Assembly: GCA_000485475.1 (NCBI GenBank) | Contig: AXYY01000044.1 | Coordinates: 1 to 8,012 of the forward strand | Direction: 5' to 3' | DNA: 8,012 nucleotides | DNA from: Candidatus Ancillula trichonymphae ImTpAt | Lineage (GTDB): Bacteria > Actinomycetota > Actinomycetes > Actinomycetales > Bifidobacteriaceae | Part shown: positions 1-7,498 of the stretch, in pieces | Layout of the letters: each line of letters opens with the position of its first letter | How positions within the stretch are numbered: position 1 is the stretch's first letter | Translations under genes and position numbers: made by a program | Notes under the pieces: model-generated | The model's database searches: none | The model's input: only the letters and a program-made list of their open reading frames with translations | What the model was told of the DNA's origin: nothing

Positions 1-1224
1 TCAAGTGCAAGTGAAAAGTAGGACAAATATCTGCCTCAGAATAAATCTGCGCGCCAAGTAATCTGTGAGACGCACCCAATGCTTGCTGTTCGTCATTCTT
101 GTAGACTATGCGGATTTGGACAGTCGCATTGCCATCTTTGATATATGCAGGTTTCAGAGTTGATGAGAAGTCCACGAACTGCGCGTTGAAGCCATTTTCT
201 AGAGCTGTTTTGTGCGTAAGACCAGTTGACGCAAAGACTTGACCAAACAAACAGAGCGCATTTGAACCAGCAACGCCGTTGCCCTTCTTGAGTGCGGCTT
301 TGGTGTTGGTTAAACTTGTTGCCACATTTTGACCAGCAAGAATACCGTGATGAGTCGTTTGAACCTAGTGCAATATATGCATCAACTTCAAGAATGCTGT
401 GCCAGACAGTTGCACAATCTCTAGATGCATAAATATCTGGGTCACTGGTTTGTCCAAAAAGGTTCACCTTATATGCGCGCGCAGATCCGCCGCGTTCTAG
501 TTCCGGCAACAAATCTGCGCGCGGCTTAAAACCAACTGCAAAGACCATTGCATTAACCTCATATTCGCCCACATTTGTTGAAATACTTTCCATTTTTCTA
601 GCTCCGTTGATTTTTAAGAATTGCTCAGTAGTCCTCAGTTGAATGCCGTTGTTCACTAGTATTTCATGCATGTGCTCAGTGAGAGGCTCTTCGTAATATT
701 TGCTCATAATTGTGTTCGCAGTGTCTAGTAGTAGAATTTTAACATCTGGACGCACCTTTCGAAGTGCTTCTGCAGTTTCACAACCCCGATGTAGCCGCCA
801 CCAACTACTACAATTGTTTTAACTGCGCAGTTGTCCGCAATATCTTTCAGTTTGTGCGCGTCTTGAAGCGTTTTCATAGTAGTTACGTTTTCTAGCTGAA
901 TACCTGAAACTTCTGGTAGAATTGGTTCGGAACCAGTCGCCAAAATCAACTTGTTCCAACTTTCAACAACCTTTTGTCCATCACAACTAGTTGTAATTAC
1001 GGTTCGCTCTTGTGTGTCAACTTCTGCACGGACGAGTAGAGCGTTTGAGCAACGTCATCAACATCTCCAGAAATCTAGAGAAGTCCATCTGCACCGACGA
1101 AACTTATATTATCGTTTTACTCAAATGCAATCACTTACACTTGTTCGCGGAACCCCGTCCACAATTTTGTGTTCGTGGCAGACAGCGCGCTGTGATTCGC
1201 ACCAACAACAATAATTTTCTTCAT
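1..1224 (-). pseudogene. nox: Broken NADH oxidase (water-forming Nox / CoA-disulfide reductase family), 3' end outside window
   Basis: Intact members are about 450-residue FAD enzymes that oxidise NADH and reduce O2 to water through one redox cysteine. Reading the minus strand from ATG 1224 gives the family in order: N-terminal FAD fold (MKKIIVVGANH), NDNISF, LILATGSEPILPEV, the NAD-binding VVVGGGYIG, AVGFKPRADLLPE, DCATV, YIALGSN, then GSNALCLFGQ and STGLTHKTALENG to the window edge. These pieces lie in different frames. In-frame stops are TAA at 1137-1135, TAA at 1119-1117 and TAG at 1077-1075 (the last replaces a usual Trp). Frame changes fall near 1020-1032, 778-790 (GTTGTG where GTT is expected, a 2-bp gain or 1-bp loss) and 350-368. 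The redox cysteine of the usual SFLGCG reads as Ala (SFVGAD), and the FAD-binding GDCATV glycine is Arg (420-422). Only about 40 C-terminal residues should lie outside the window. The start lies 15 bp after the purM stop, so it was the last known gene of that unit. Family assignment is from recalled sequence; the disruptions are read directly. Confidence 0.9.
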
Positions 1225-1239
1225 AATGAACTCCTACTC
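1225..1239 (-). promoter_or_regulatory. Ribosome binding site of the decayed nox gene
   Basis: The whole purM-nox gap on the minus strand reads GAGTAGGAGTTCATT, followed by ATG 1224. AGGAG sits 6 bases before the start. With the last G of the purM TAG stop it forms GGAG-TAGGAG. Initiation is therefore still possible, but translation would stop after 29 codons. Confidence 0.7.
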
Positions 1240-2358
1240 CTAGACTAAAACTGCTCGGCCTCCATCCACACCTTTAGTATCTCCAACAATTTCTCCATTA
1301 CCTCTAAATGTGTCCAGTTCTTCAACTTTTCCAACTACAAACGCGTCCACACCCGCATTTTCTGAAGTTGCGAGCACAGTTTTTACATCACCTGCATTAA
1401 CAACTGCAAGCATGCCGAGTCCCATATTCAGCGTGCTCTCCAAAACTTGCTGTTTAACATTGCCCAGTTCTTTGATGATGTTGAATGTTTCAGGAACTTC
1501 CCACTTCGATCGTTCAACGACTCCAATTGCACCTTTGGGTAGTATTCGTGCTAGATTGGATGCAATTCCACCGCCTGTAATGTGCGAAAACGCGTGAATA
1601 TCAGCAACTTGCAGTAAACTCAGGCACAATTTGGTGTAGATTCGCGTCGGAGTTAGAAGCACTTCTCCAAGAGTCGGGTGTGGATTTTCGCTAGTTCCCA
1701 GTTCAGGCATTGCGCGAGAATAACTCCAGTTAGCATTATCCACAACTGCACGCACTAGCGAAAAACCGTTCGAGTGCAGTCCGCTTGCAGCAAGTCCAAC
1801 AATTACATCACCCGCACTGACAAGTTTGGGGTCCAGAATATCACGCTTGTCAACAATTCCGGTTGCCGCACCTGCAATATCATACTCATCAGTCTCAAAT
1901 AAACCAGGGTGTTCGGCGGTTTCTCCACCTACTAACGAAACACCTGCTTTTGTGCACGCATTTGCAACTCCAAGCACAATTTCAGATATACGCGTAGGAA
2001 TGACTTGACCGCAACAAATGTAGTCCGTCATAAATAGGGGAGTTGCGCCACCAACAACTATGTCATCAACAACCATAGCAACTAAATCATCACCGATTGT
2101 GTCATGCTTGTCGATGGCCGTCGCAATTACAACTTTTGTTCCAACACCATCAGTTGACGTCACCAGAACTGGTTGCTCAACTGTTTTACCATTCGGTCGC
2201 AGATTTGTGCCGCTGATGTCATAAAAACCAGAAAAACCACCAGACGCACTTAAGACATTCTTGCTCAAAGTGTTCCTGATTCTCGTCTTCACCAATTTCG
2301 CAACTTCATCACCAGCCTCAACACTGACTCCTGCTTGTTCGTAGGTTATCGAACTCAT
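1240..2358 (-). CDS. purM: Phosphoribosylformylglycinamidine cyclo-ligase (AIR synthetase)
   Basis: PurM closes formylglycinamidine ribonucleotide with ATP to give aminoimidazole ribonucleotide, step 5 of cytosolic purine synthesis. The 372-residue product is a normal to slightly long member. Visible motifs: STDGVGTK (68-75), DDLVAMVVDDIVVGGATPLF (90-109), LVGGETAEHPG (142-152), YDIAGAATG (159-167), SGLHSNGFSLVR (192-203), HITGGGIASNLARILP (259-274) and LNMGLGMLAVV (310-320). The HPG form of the GGETAE motif and the TDYICCG segment resemble actinobacterial PurM. The ATG overlaps the purF stop as ATGA (2358-2355), with GAAAGGGG as ribosome binding site 6 bases upstream, inside purF, so translation is probably coupled. 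The stop is TAG at 1242-1240. No key residue appears to be missing. Confidence 0.97.
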   Translation of the reverse strand: MSSITYEQAGVSVEAGDEVAKLVKTRIRNTLSKNVLSASGGFSGFYDISGTNLRPNGKTVEQPVLVTSTDGVGTKVVIATAIDKHDTIGDDLVAMVVDDIVVGGATPLFMTDYICCGQVIPTRISEIVLGVANACTKAGVSLVGGETAEHPGLFETDEYDIAGAATGIVDKRDILDPKLVSAGDVIVGLAASGLHSNGFSLVRAVVDNANWSYSRAMPELGTSENPHPTLGEVLLTPTRIYTKLCLSLLQVADIHAFSHITGGGIASNLARILPKGAIGVVERSKWEVPETFNIIKELGNVKQQVLESTLNMGLGMLAVVNAGDVKTVLATSENAGVDAFVVGKVEELDTFRGNGEIVGDTKGVDGGRAVLV

Positions 2359-3791
2359 AAAGTGCCCCTTTCTAGTAAGTGCTTGGTTGGAATATTAGTT
2401 GTTGAAAACTTGACTGGATAGTTGCCAGTAAAACATGCTAAACACAGCGTCGAAGCATCACGATTAGTTGCTCCTATCATATTTTCAAGACTCAAAAAAC
2501 CAAGTGAATCAGCTCCAAAAGCCTCACGAATTGCTTCTACGCTCAAGTTGTTCGCAATAAGTTCATCAGGCTTGGCAAAATCAATTCCAAAGTAGCATGG
2601 AAAATTAACTGGGGGAGAGGAAATCCGCACATGCACTTCCTTCGCGCCCGAATCCTTGAGCATCTGAACTAGTGCTTTTTGTGTATTTCCGCGCACAATT
2701 GAATCATCAACTACCACCAACCGCTTGCCCGTAATAACACTCTTGAGCGGATTCAACTTCAAGCGAATTCCAACACGACGAAGTGCGTCCGTGGGCTGTA
2801 TAAAAGTTCTGCCAACGTAAGAATTCTTGGTCAGTCCTTGCGCGAACGGAATGTCCGACTCCTTCGCAAAACCAACTGCTGCGGGAGTGCCGGACTCGGG
2901 AACTGGAATAACAATATCCGCATCACACGGAAACTCACGAGCGAGTGCCCTGCCCATTTCTACACGCGCTTCATGCACTGCTCGTCCAAAAATCTGAGCA
3001 TCAGGACGCGCCAGATATACATACTCAAAAACACAACCACTGCGTTTGGGTTCAGCAAATCTACTAGAATGCAAACCATCATCATCAATCATAATCAACT
3101 CGCCAGGTTCAACTTCTCGCAAAAAGGTGGCACCGACGATGTCCAGTGCCGCATTTTCACTAGCAACAACATGTCCACCTTCTGCAAGTTCGCCAATCAC
3201 CAGTGGCCGCAACCCCTGAGGATCTCTTGCTGCGTAGATCTGCTTCTCATCCATAAACACCAGCGAGAATGCGCCTTTCAGGAGTGGTAGAATTTCCAGC
3301 GCAGTTGATAACAAACTCTGGTCCTTGCCCAGTGCTGCTTTTAGCAGGTTTCCTGTTAAAAGCGCCGTAATCAGCGCTGTATCCGTCGTGTTCCCATTCG
3401 CTAGTTCGCCAGTTTGAACATCACCGTAACGATCCAGTAGTATTTGATTAAGTTCAACGGAATTTACCAGGTTGCCATTATGTGCAAGTGCGATTACACC
3501 AAATGCAGTGTTTCCGAGAATTGGTTGTGCGTTCTGCCATTTCGGACTACCAGTCGTCGAATATCTTGTGTGACCAACTGCCAAGTGACCAGGAAGTGAA
3601 GCAAGCGATGCTTCGTTGAACACCTGCGAAACCAGGCCCAGATCTTTGTAGACCATGATATTCTCCTCGTTGCTTGATGCAATTCCGGCAGATTCTTGAC
3701 CTCGATGTTGAAGAGCGTATAACCCGAAGTACGTCATTTTTGCAGCATCTTGACAACTTTTCGGTAGATAAACACTAAAAACTCCACACAT
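2355..3791 (-). CDS. purF: Amidophosphoribosyltransferase (glutamine PRPP amidotransferase)
   Basis: PurF catalyses the committed purine step: PRPP plus glutamine gives 5-phosphoribosylamine, glutamate and PPi. The 478 residues hold an N-terminal Ntn glutaminase domain with nucleophile Cys2 directly after Met (MCGVFSV, where MCGVFGV is usual), LQHRGQESAGI (27-37), GHTRYSTTGS (73-82) and NGN (105-107). The C-terminal phosphoribosyltransferase domain has IVIPVPESGTPAA (293-305) and the PRPP loop VVVDDSIVRGNT (359-370). Four cysteines match the positions that hold the 4Fe-4S cluster in Bacillus-type PurF: C253, C399 (NFPCYFGID), C450 and C453 (CLAC). This therefore looks like the Fe-S, oxygen-sensitive class. 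No propeptide is encoded if the ATG at 3791 is right. That start is supported by AAAGGA 7 bases upstream. It lies 23 bp after pepO and overlaps purM by 4 bp, so it is probably cotranscribed with both. Confidence 0.97.
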   Translation of the reverse strand: MCGVFSVYLPKSCQDAAKMTYFGLYALQHRGQESAGIASSNEENIMVYKDLGLVSQVFNEASLASLPGHLAVGHTRYSTTGSPKWQNAQPILGNTAFGVIALAHNGNLVNSVELNQILLDRYGDVQTGELANGNTTDTALITALLTGNLLKAALGKDQSLLSTALEILPLLKGAFSLVFMDEKQIYAARDPQGLRPLVIGELAEGGHVVASENAALDIVGATFLREVEPGELIMIDDDGLHSSRFAEPKRSGCVFEYVYLARPDAQIFGRAVHEARVEMGRALAREFPCDADIVIPVPESGTPAAVGFAKESDIPFAQGLTKNSYVGRTFIQPTDALRRVGIRLKLNPLKSVITGKRLVVVDDSIVRGNTQKALVQMLKDSGAKEVHVRISSPPVNFPCYFGIDFAKPDELIANNLSVEAIREAFGADSLGFLSLENMIGATNRDASTLCLACFTGNYPVKFSTTNIPTKHLLERGTL

Positions 3792-3814
3792 AAACTATTC
3801 CTTTGAATTCACTA

Positions 3815-5812
3815 CTACCAAATCTTGACCCTATCTTCTGGCTCAAGCCATAATCCATCACCTCTTTGCGATCCAAATGCCAAGTGAAAAGCATCCAGAT
3901 TACGCACAGTGTTCGCGCGAAACTCCGCAGGTGAGTGCGGGTCAGTTGTGAGTCTAGTTCGAAGTTCCTCATCCCTTATCTTGAGCCTCCAGATGCGTGC
4001 ATATGAAGTAAAGAACTTCTGCACATTACTTCGACTTGCATTGGTCAACTCAATAGATGATGCGTACCCTTGAGAAATTGCGTACGCTTCTAGTGCAATT
4101 TTTACGCCGCACAAATCGCCCACATTTTCGCCCGTAGTGAGTTTACCGTTGATGTGCGGTGGATTTTCTTCACCAGAATCAACAAATTGCTTAGGCACGA
4201 ACTGGTTGAACTGCTCGTCAAGCATATGCGTCAACTTCTTGAATTCAGCCTCATCAGCTTCTTGCCACCAAGATCTGAGCTTGCCGTCACCATCAAATTT
4301 TGCACCTTGGTCGTCGAACCCGTGACCAATTTCATGTCCGATAACTGCGCCAATTCCACCGTAGTTTTCAGCATCCGAACAGTCTGGATCAAAGAACGGA
4401 AAGTCCAAAATCACAGCTGGAAATACAATTGCGTTGTCAGTCGGGTTGTAATAGGCATTAACGGTCTGCACGGACATGTGCCATTCCTCCTTGTTAATCT
4501 GCGTGCCCAAGTCCGCGAAACTCTTATCCAAAGTGTATCGGTTGTACGCTTTGATGTTGTCGACGATGCTTGTTTTAGTAAAGTGAACGCCCGTATATTT
4601 ACGCCACGCGCGCGGAAAACCAATCTTCGCATCAAACTTCGAGAGCTTTTCAATAGCCGCACTACGAGTCTCCTGACTCATCCAGGTTGAATTAGATATT
4701 GAGCGATGATATGCTTCAATCAAGTTGGCAACCATATACGCCATCTTCAGGCGAGAAACTGGACTGAAATACAAATCAGCGTAGATTTTTCCAGGCTCAT
4801 CACCAACTAGGCTGTTAACCAAACGAACACCTCGTTTCCAGCGTGGAGGTTTTTTTTCAAGTCCACCTAACGATCTAGAGTAGAAGTTGAACTTCTCGTC
4901 GTCAAAATCTGTGCTCAAAAATGCAGCAAATTCTACAACAATTCGGTACTTCAACCAGTATTTGAAAAACTCCAGATTATCAGTTGTCCAGAGTTTTCCC
5001 AAACTGCGGAAAAAGTCAACTTGATGAACATCAACGAGCAGTTCACAGTTGATACTCTTGAAGAATGTGCTAATCTTGAAATTATCAACAACCTCGTCCA
5101 AACTTGCAAGCGTCATTAGGTTGTGGTTAAGGTCAACATCTCGGCACTTGGCCGCATCAAAGTGCCCCTTAGCAATTCTGGTCTCCAAATCCAGGACGTG
5201 TTCCGACGCTATTTTTGCACTGGCTTGACCCTCGCCAATCAACATAAATATCTTCTCAACGTGCCGCACAAACTTGTCTCGTAAAGATGCATACTGCTCT
5301 TCAAAGTAGAACGCCTTATCTGGTAGAGAAAGTCCACCCTGTGCTAGATGCATACCGTAGATTTCCGGGTTCTCAAGTTCACTGTAGACTCCAAACGAAA
5401 ATGGTAGAATACCAAATGAGGGCATCAGATTAACCAGGGTCTTCTCAAGTATCTGAATAGAATCAATACCGTCAACCATCTTCAACTCGGAACTTACTGG
5501 GCTGAAACTGCGCGCCTCAATGGCATCAAGATCCATATAACTACTGTAAAGTGCGGTGCTCAGCGGTAGAGCGCTCGCATATTTACTGCTCACATCCACC
5601 ATGTCCAGAAGTCGTTCTTCCGCATTATCCTGCAACTTATGGAAACTCCCGTAAGCACCACGATCCGCAGGTACCTCATATGTTCTCAACCAGTTTCCGT
5701 TTATGTGCCTGAAAAAATCATCAGTTGCACTTACGCTCAGATCAACATGCTCAACCTCTTCATTTTCAACAGGACCCGAAGAAGGCTCATCGCGCTCGAA
5801 CTTCTCATTCAT
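3815..5812 (-). CDS. pepO: M13-family (neprilysin/PepO-like) zinc metalloendopeptidase
   Basis: M13 enzymes are zinc endopeptidases that cut short peptides. From ATG 5812 the product has 665 residues, the usual family size. The N-terminal half carries FFRHINGNWL (about 34-43), as in family starts. The catalytic half shows NAYYNPTDNAIVFPA, the zinc helix HEIGH (H493, E494, H497) followed by GFDDQG, the second zinc motif ENVGD (E562, D566), and the C-terminal EDRVKIW with the terminal Trp typical of the family. There is no signal peptide or membrane segment, and the N terminus is acidic, so it is probably cytoplasmic. The frame stays open up to GTG 5881, which would add 23 residues. I reject that start because a TGGTATAAT promoter lies inside it and the GTG has only a weak ribosome binding site. 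The mRNA is predicted to start at or next to the ATG (leaderless). An A8 run (minus strand, 4850-4857) encodes part of Glu-Lys-Lys. purF follows after 23 bp. The family is certain; the substrate is unknown. Confidence 0.93.
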   Translation of the reverse strand: MNEKFERDEPSSGPVENEEVEHVDLSVSATDDFFRHINGNWLRTYEVPADRGAYGSFHKLQDNAEERLLDMVDVSSKYASALPLSTALYSSYMDLDAIEARSFSPVSSELKMVDGIDSIQILEKTLVNLMPSFGILPFSFGVYSELENPEIYGMHLAQGGLSLPDKAFYFEEQYASLRDKFVRHVEKIFMLIGEGQASAKIASEHVLDLETRIAKGHFDAAKCRDVDLNHNLMTLASLDEVVDNFKISTFFKSINCELLVDVHQVDFFRSLGKLWTTDNLEFFKYWLKYRIVVEFAAFLSTDFDDEKFNFYSRSLGGLEKKPPRWKRGVRLVNSLVGDEPGKIYADLYFSPVSRLKMAYMVANLIEAYHRSISNSTWMSQETRSAAIEKLSKFDAKIGFPRAWRKYTGVHFTKTSIVDNIKAYNRYTLDKSFADLGTQINKEEWHMSVQTVNAYYNPTDNAIVFPAVILDFPFFDPDCSDAENYGGIGAVIGHEIGHGFDDQGAKFDGDGKLRSWWQEADEAEFKKLTHMLDEQFNQFVPKQFVDSGEENPPHINGKLTTGENVGDLCGVKIALEAYAISQGYASSIELTNASRSNVQKFFTSYARIWRLKIRDEELRTRLTTDPHSPAEFRANTVRNLDAFHLAFGSQRGDGLWLEPEDRVKIW

Positions 5813-5818
5813 ACGGAC

Positions 5819-5827
5819 ATTATACCA
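5819..5827 (-). promoter_or_regulatory. Extended -10 promoter for pepO-purF-purM (leaderless)
   Basis: The minus strand reads TGG-TATAAT-GTCCGT-ATG: a perfect -10 hexamer (5824-5819) with the TG extension, 6 bases before the pepO ATG at 5812. Normal start-site spacing puts +1 at or within a base or two of that A. I see no good -35: the best match 16 bases upstream is ACTACA, 3 of 6 to TTGACA, and an extended -10 can compensate for this. Confidence 0.75.
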
Positions 5828-5881
5828 CACAAAATTTTTCTGTAGTGTACCTATTCTACTTTTAACTTTTTTAATGTTCAC

Positions 5882-5895
5882 CTTGATATTTCAAG
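5882..5895. repeat. Short inverted repeat in the pepO-rseP divergent spacer
   Basis: CTTGA-TATT-TCAAG is a perfect 5-bp inverted repeat around a 4-bp centre, roughly midway between the two divergent -10 boxes. It could be an operator half-site pair or chance. There is no T-run and both genes point away, so it is not a terminator. Confidence 0.3.
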
Positions 5896-5952
5896 TGAGT
5901 GCACGATTCTGATGTACTACAATTTCTTTTTGATCTATTTAACTTTCGGTTG

Positions 5953-5961
5953 TGCTATAAT
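5953..5961 (+). promoter_or_regulatory. Extended -10 promoter for rseP (leaderless)
   Basis: The plus strand reads TGC-TATAAT-GAGATGC-ATG: TG extension at 5953-5954, perfect -10 at 5956-5961, then 7 bases to the ATG at 5969. The expected start site coincides with or touches the A of the ATG. A TTGATC at 5930-5935 is 20 bases from the -10, too far to be a convincing -35. Confidence 0.75.
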
Positions 5962-5968
5962 GAGATGC

Positions 5969-7207
5969 ATGATTGAGATTTTTATAGTAATCGCGTTCGT
6001 TGTGTTTGGAATTGCTGTGTCTATTGCTTTGCACGAACTGGGACACATGATACCAGCAAAGCTCTTCAAAGTTCCGGTGTCCGAATATTTCATCGGCTTT
6101 GGTCCTACGCTGCTGTCCAGAAAAATTGGAGAGACTGTGTACGGAGTGAAGGCGATTCTACTAGGCGGTTATACCAAGATAATTGGCATGTTCCCGCAGA
6201 AACCAGCTGGATATACTGACAAGTACTTTGCCAAGACAATTGAGCCCGTGCGCGAGGAAACACTAGTCGGAGTGACGCCAGAAAATGAGCATCGCGTATT
6301 TTACAATCTGTCAATGCCCAAGAAGATGATTGTTATGGCTGGTGGAACGCTTACGAATCTGTTTTTGGGGTTCTTGTGCTTTTTGGTTGCCTTCACATTT
6401 ATCGGAGGATATTCATCATCAACTACTCTTCGTTCCGTTGTAAAGTGCGAGTCGCAGGTTGGAAGCTCAACAAGTAGCAATGATGAATGCAGCTCAAACT
6501 ACAGTCCAGCGCAGAAAGCTGGTCTAAAAGCTGGCGACAAAATAGTTGCGGTGAATAATCAGCGTGTAGAAAGCTTCAGCAAGATTGCTGCGGCAATAAG
6601 TAGTTCAAGTTCTAGTAAAATTAAGCTTTCAGTTAAAAAATCTGGAAGTAGTAAAGCTGAAGACATAACAGTTGATGCGGTTAAAGTTGCTGGTACATAC
6701 AAAATAGGAATTCTGCCGGAGTTGATAAAAAGGAGGTTGTCCGCTTTCGAGACTCTGAAGCTAACGAAAACAATTATTGTGCAGACCATTGATGCAGTAG
6801 TTTCAATGCCGGTTACACTTGTAGAAACCGTAAACTCCATCATAACTGGGCACAGGCGAAATGGCGGTCTGGTCTCAGTTGTGGGTCTAGGTCAAGTTGC
6901 CATTGCTCAGGACAAAGCGTCCAGAAACGCTGCGGAGAAGATTGCGGGAATGTTCAGTATTATGGGGAGCCTGAATGTGGGGCTGTTCGTTTTGAACTTA
7001 ATTCCACTTCTACCACTTGATGGCGGGCACTTTGTGAACGCGCTGTATGAGGGAACTAAACGGGGCATATACAGGTTGCAAAAAAAACCACGGCCAGGAC
7101 CTTCAGATTTGGCTCGTTCTATGCCGCTTGCCTACTTAGTGTACGGTTTACTAATACTGCTTTGTGTGGTTTCTGTGGTTGCAGATATTGTTAATCCTGT
7201 GGTGTAG
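5969..7207 (+). CDS. rseP: Site-2-type intramembrane zinc metalloprotease (RseP/Rip1 family)
   Basis: These membrane proteases make the second, intramembrane cut in anti-sigma factors or other single-span proteins. From ATG 5969 the product has 412 residues. It shows a first hydrophobic segment (about 2-21) running into the zinc motif HELGH (22-26), then EYFIGFGPTLLSRKIGETVYG and KAILLGGYTKIIGMFPQ, which resemble mycobacterial Rip1. A second membrane segment lies at about 120-145. A single PDZ domain spans about 150-250, with AGLKAGDKIVAVNNQRV near 184. The third zinc ligand is in NLIPLLPLDGG (343-353, ligand D351), and a final membrane segment lies near the C terminus. The frame is open from 5912 and has another ATG at 5960. 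I prefer 5969 because the ATG at 5960 overlaps the -10 box, transcription should start at 5969, and the protein then begins right at the first membrane helix. It is divergent from pepO. Its substrate here is unknown. The family is certain, the start probable. Confidence 0.93.
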   Translation: MIEIFIVIAFVVFGIAVSIALHELGHMIPAKLFKVPVSEYFIGFGPTLLSRKIGETVYGVKAILLGGYTKIIGMFPQKPAGYTDKYFAKTIEPVREETLVGVTPENEHRVFYNLSMPKKMIVMAGGTLTNLFLGFLCFLVAFTFIGGYSSSTTLRSVVKCESQVGSSTSSNDECSSNYSPAQKAGLKAGDKIVAVNNQRVESFSKIAAAISSSSSSKIKLSVKKSGSSKAEDITVDAVKVAGTYKIGILPELIKRRLSAFETLKLTKTIIVQTIDAVVSMPVTLVETVNSIITGHRRNGGLVSVVGLGQVAIAQDKASRNAAEKIAGMFSIMGSLNVGLFVLNLIPLLPLDGGHFVNALYEGTKRGIYRLQKKPRPGPSDLARSMPLAYLVYGLLILLCVVSVVADIVNPVV

Positions 7208-7208
7208 C

Positions 7209-7236
7209 TTGACAAATTCTAGAAGTATGCTATAAT
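7209..7236 (+). promoter_or_regulatory. Consensus sigma-70/SigA promoter of tRNA-fMet
   Basis: A perfect -35 TTGACA (7209-7214), a 16-bp spacer and a perfect -10 TATAAT (7231-7236) with TG extension (7228-7229). The predicted start is near 7243-7244, leaving a leader of about 8 bases before the mature tRNA. The -35 begins one base after the rseP TAG stop (7205-7207). Confidence 0.92.
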
Positions 7237-7251
7237 GGTTGCCGTGTATGA

Positions 7252-7325
<74 letters not shown>

Positions 7326-7495
7326 CTGCTGTGTATTCCAGGTGTTCGCATTGTGAACGCGTGGAGTAACGGAGGTGCTGGTTTGCGCGTTGCGCCTTGC
7401 TGTGGCTGTGTATTCTTGTGAATTTACGATTACAGGAAGCTCCTCATTCATGGTTGTGGCTAAAATCGTGATGCGCCTTATTAAAGGAGAATATA
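7326..7495 (+). other. Gene-free spacer and rpsP leader
   Basis: These 170 bases between tRNA-fMet and rpsP hold no convincing open frame, RNA gene or terminator. GCTGTGTATTC occurs twice (7328-7338 and 7405-7415). There are small inverted repeats such as GTTC/GAAC in 7342-7360 and AGGA/TCCT near 7433-7444. The best -10-like site is TAAAAT at 7461-7466, without a matching -35. rpsP may therefore use a weak promoter here or read-through from the tRNA. Confidence 0.5.
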
Positions 7496-7498
7496 TTG
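7484..7498 (+). promoter_or_regulatory. Ribosome binding site that fixes the TTG start of rpsP
   Basis: AAGGAGA (7484-7490) is a near-perfect Shine-Dalgarno. GGAG ends 6 bases before TTG at 7496-7498. No ATG or GTG occurs in frame at a suitable distance, and the next codons encode VTKIRLKR, the usual S16 N terminus. Confidence 0.88.

Noticed and set aside
93..755. Separate 220-residue minus-strand protein
   Set aside because: It is one frame of the nox pseudogene. Its first 130 or so residues match the NADH oxidase middle, then it loses the family after the frame change near 360.
951..1248. Two plus-strand frames of 78-87 residues
   Set aside because: They are antisense to the nox remnant and purM end, are low in complexity and show no family resemblance.
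2838..3290. Plus-strand frame of 150 residues
   Set aside because: It is fully antisense to purF, which is intact with all motifs. The translation has no recognisable domain and no good ribosome binding site.
4154..4690. Plus-strand frame of 178 residues
   Set aside because: It is fully antisense to the catalytic half of the M13 peptidase and overlaps conserved motifs, so it is explained by codon bias.
5813..5881. N-terminal extension of the M13 peptidase from GTG 5881
   Set aside because: It would be encoded across the TATAAT promoter, has only a weak ribosome binding site, and adds residues unlike family N termini.
5912..5968. N-terminal extension of the site-2 protease from ATG 5912 or 5960
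   Set aside because: The -10 box lies inside it. Starting at 5969 puts the first membrane helix and HELGH at the normal distance from the N terminus.
7326..7495. Rho-independent terminator or riboswitch after tRNA-fMet
   Set aside because: Only 4-bp inverted repeats are present, none followed by a T-run, and no conserved riboswitch core is recognisable.
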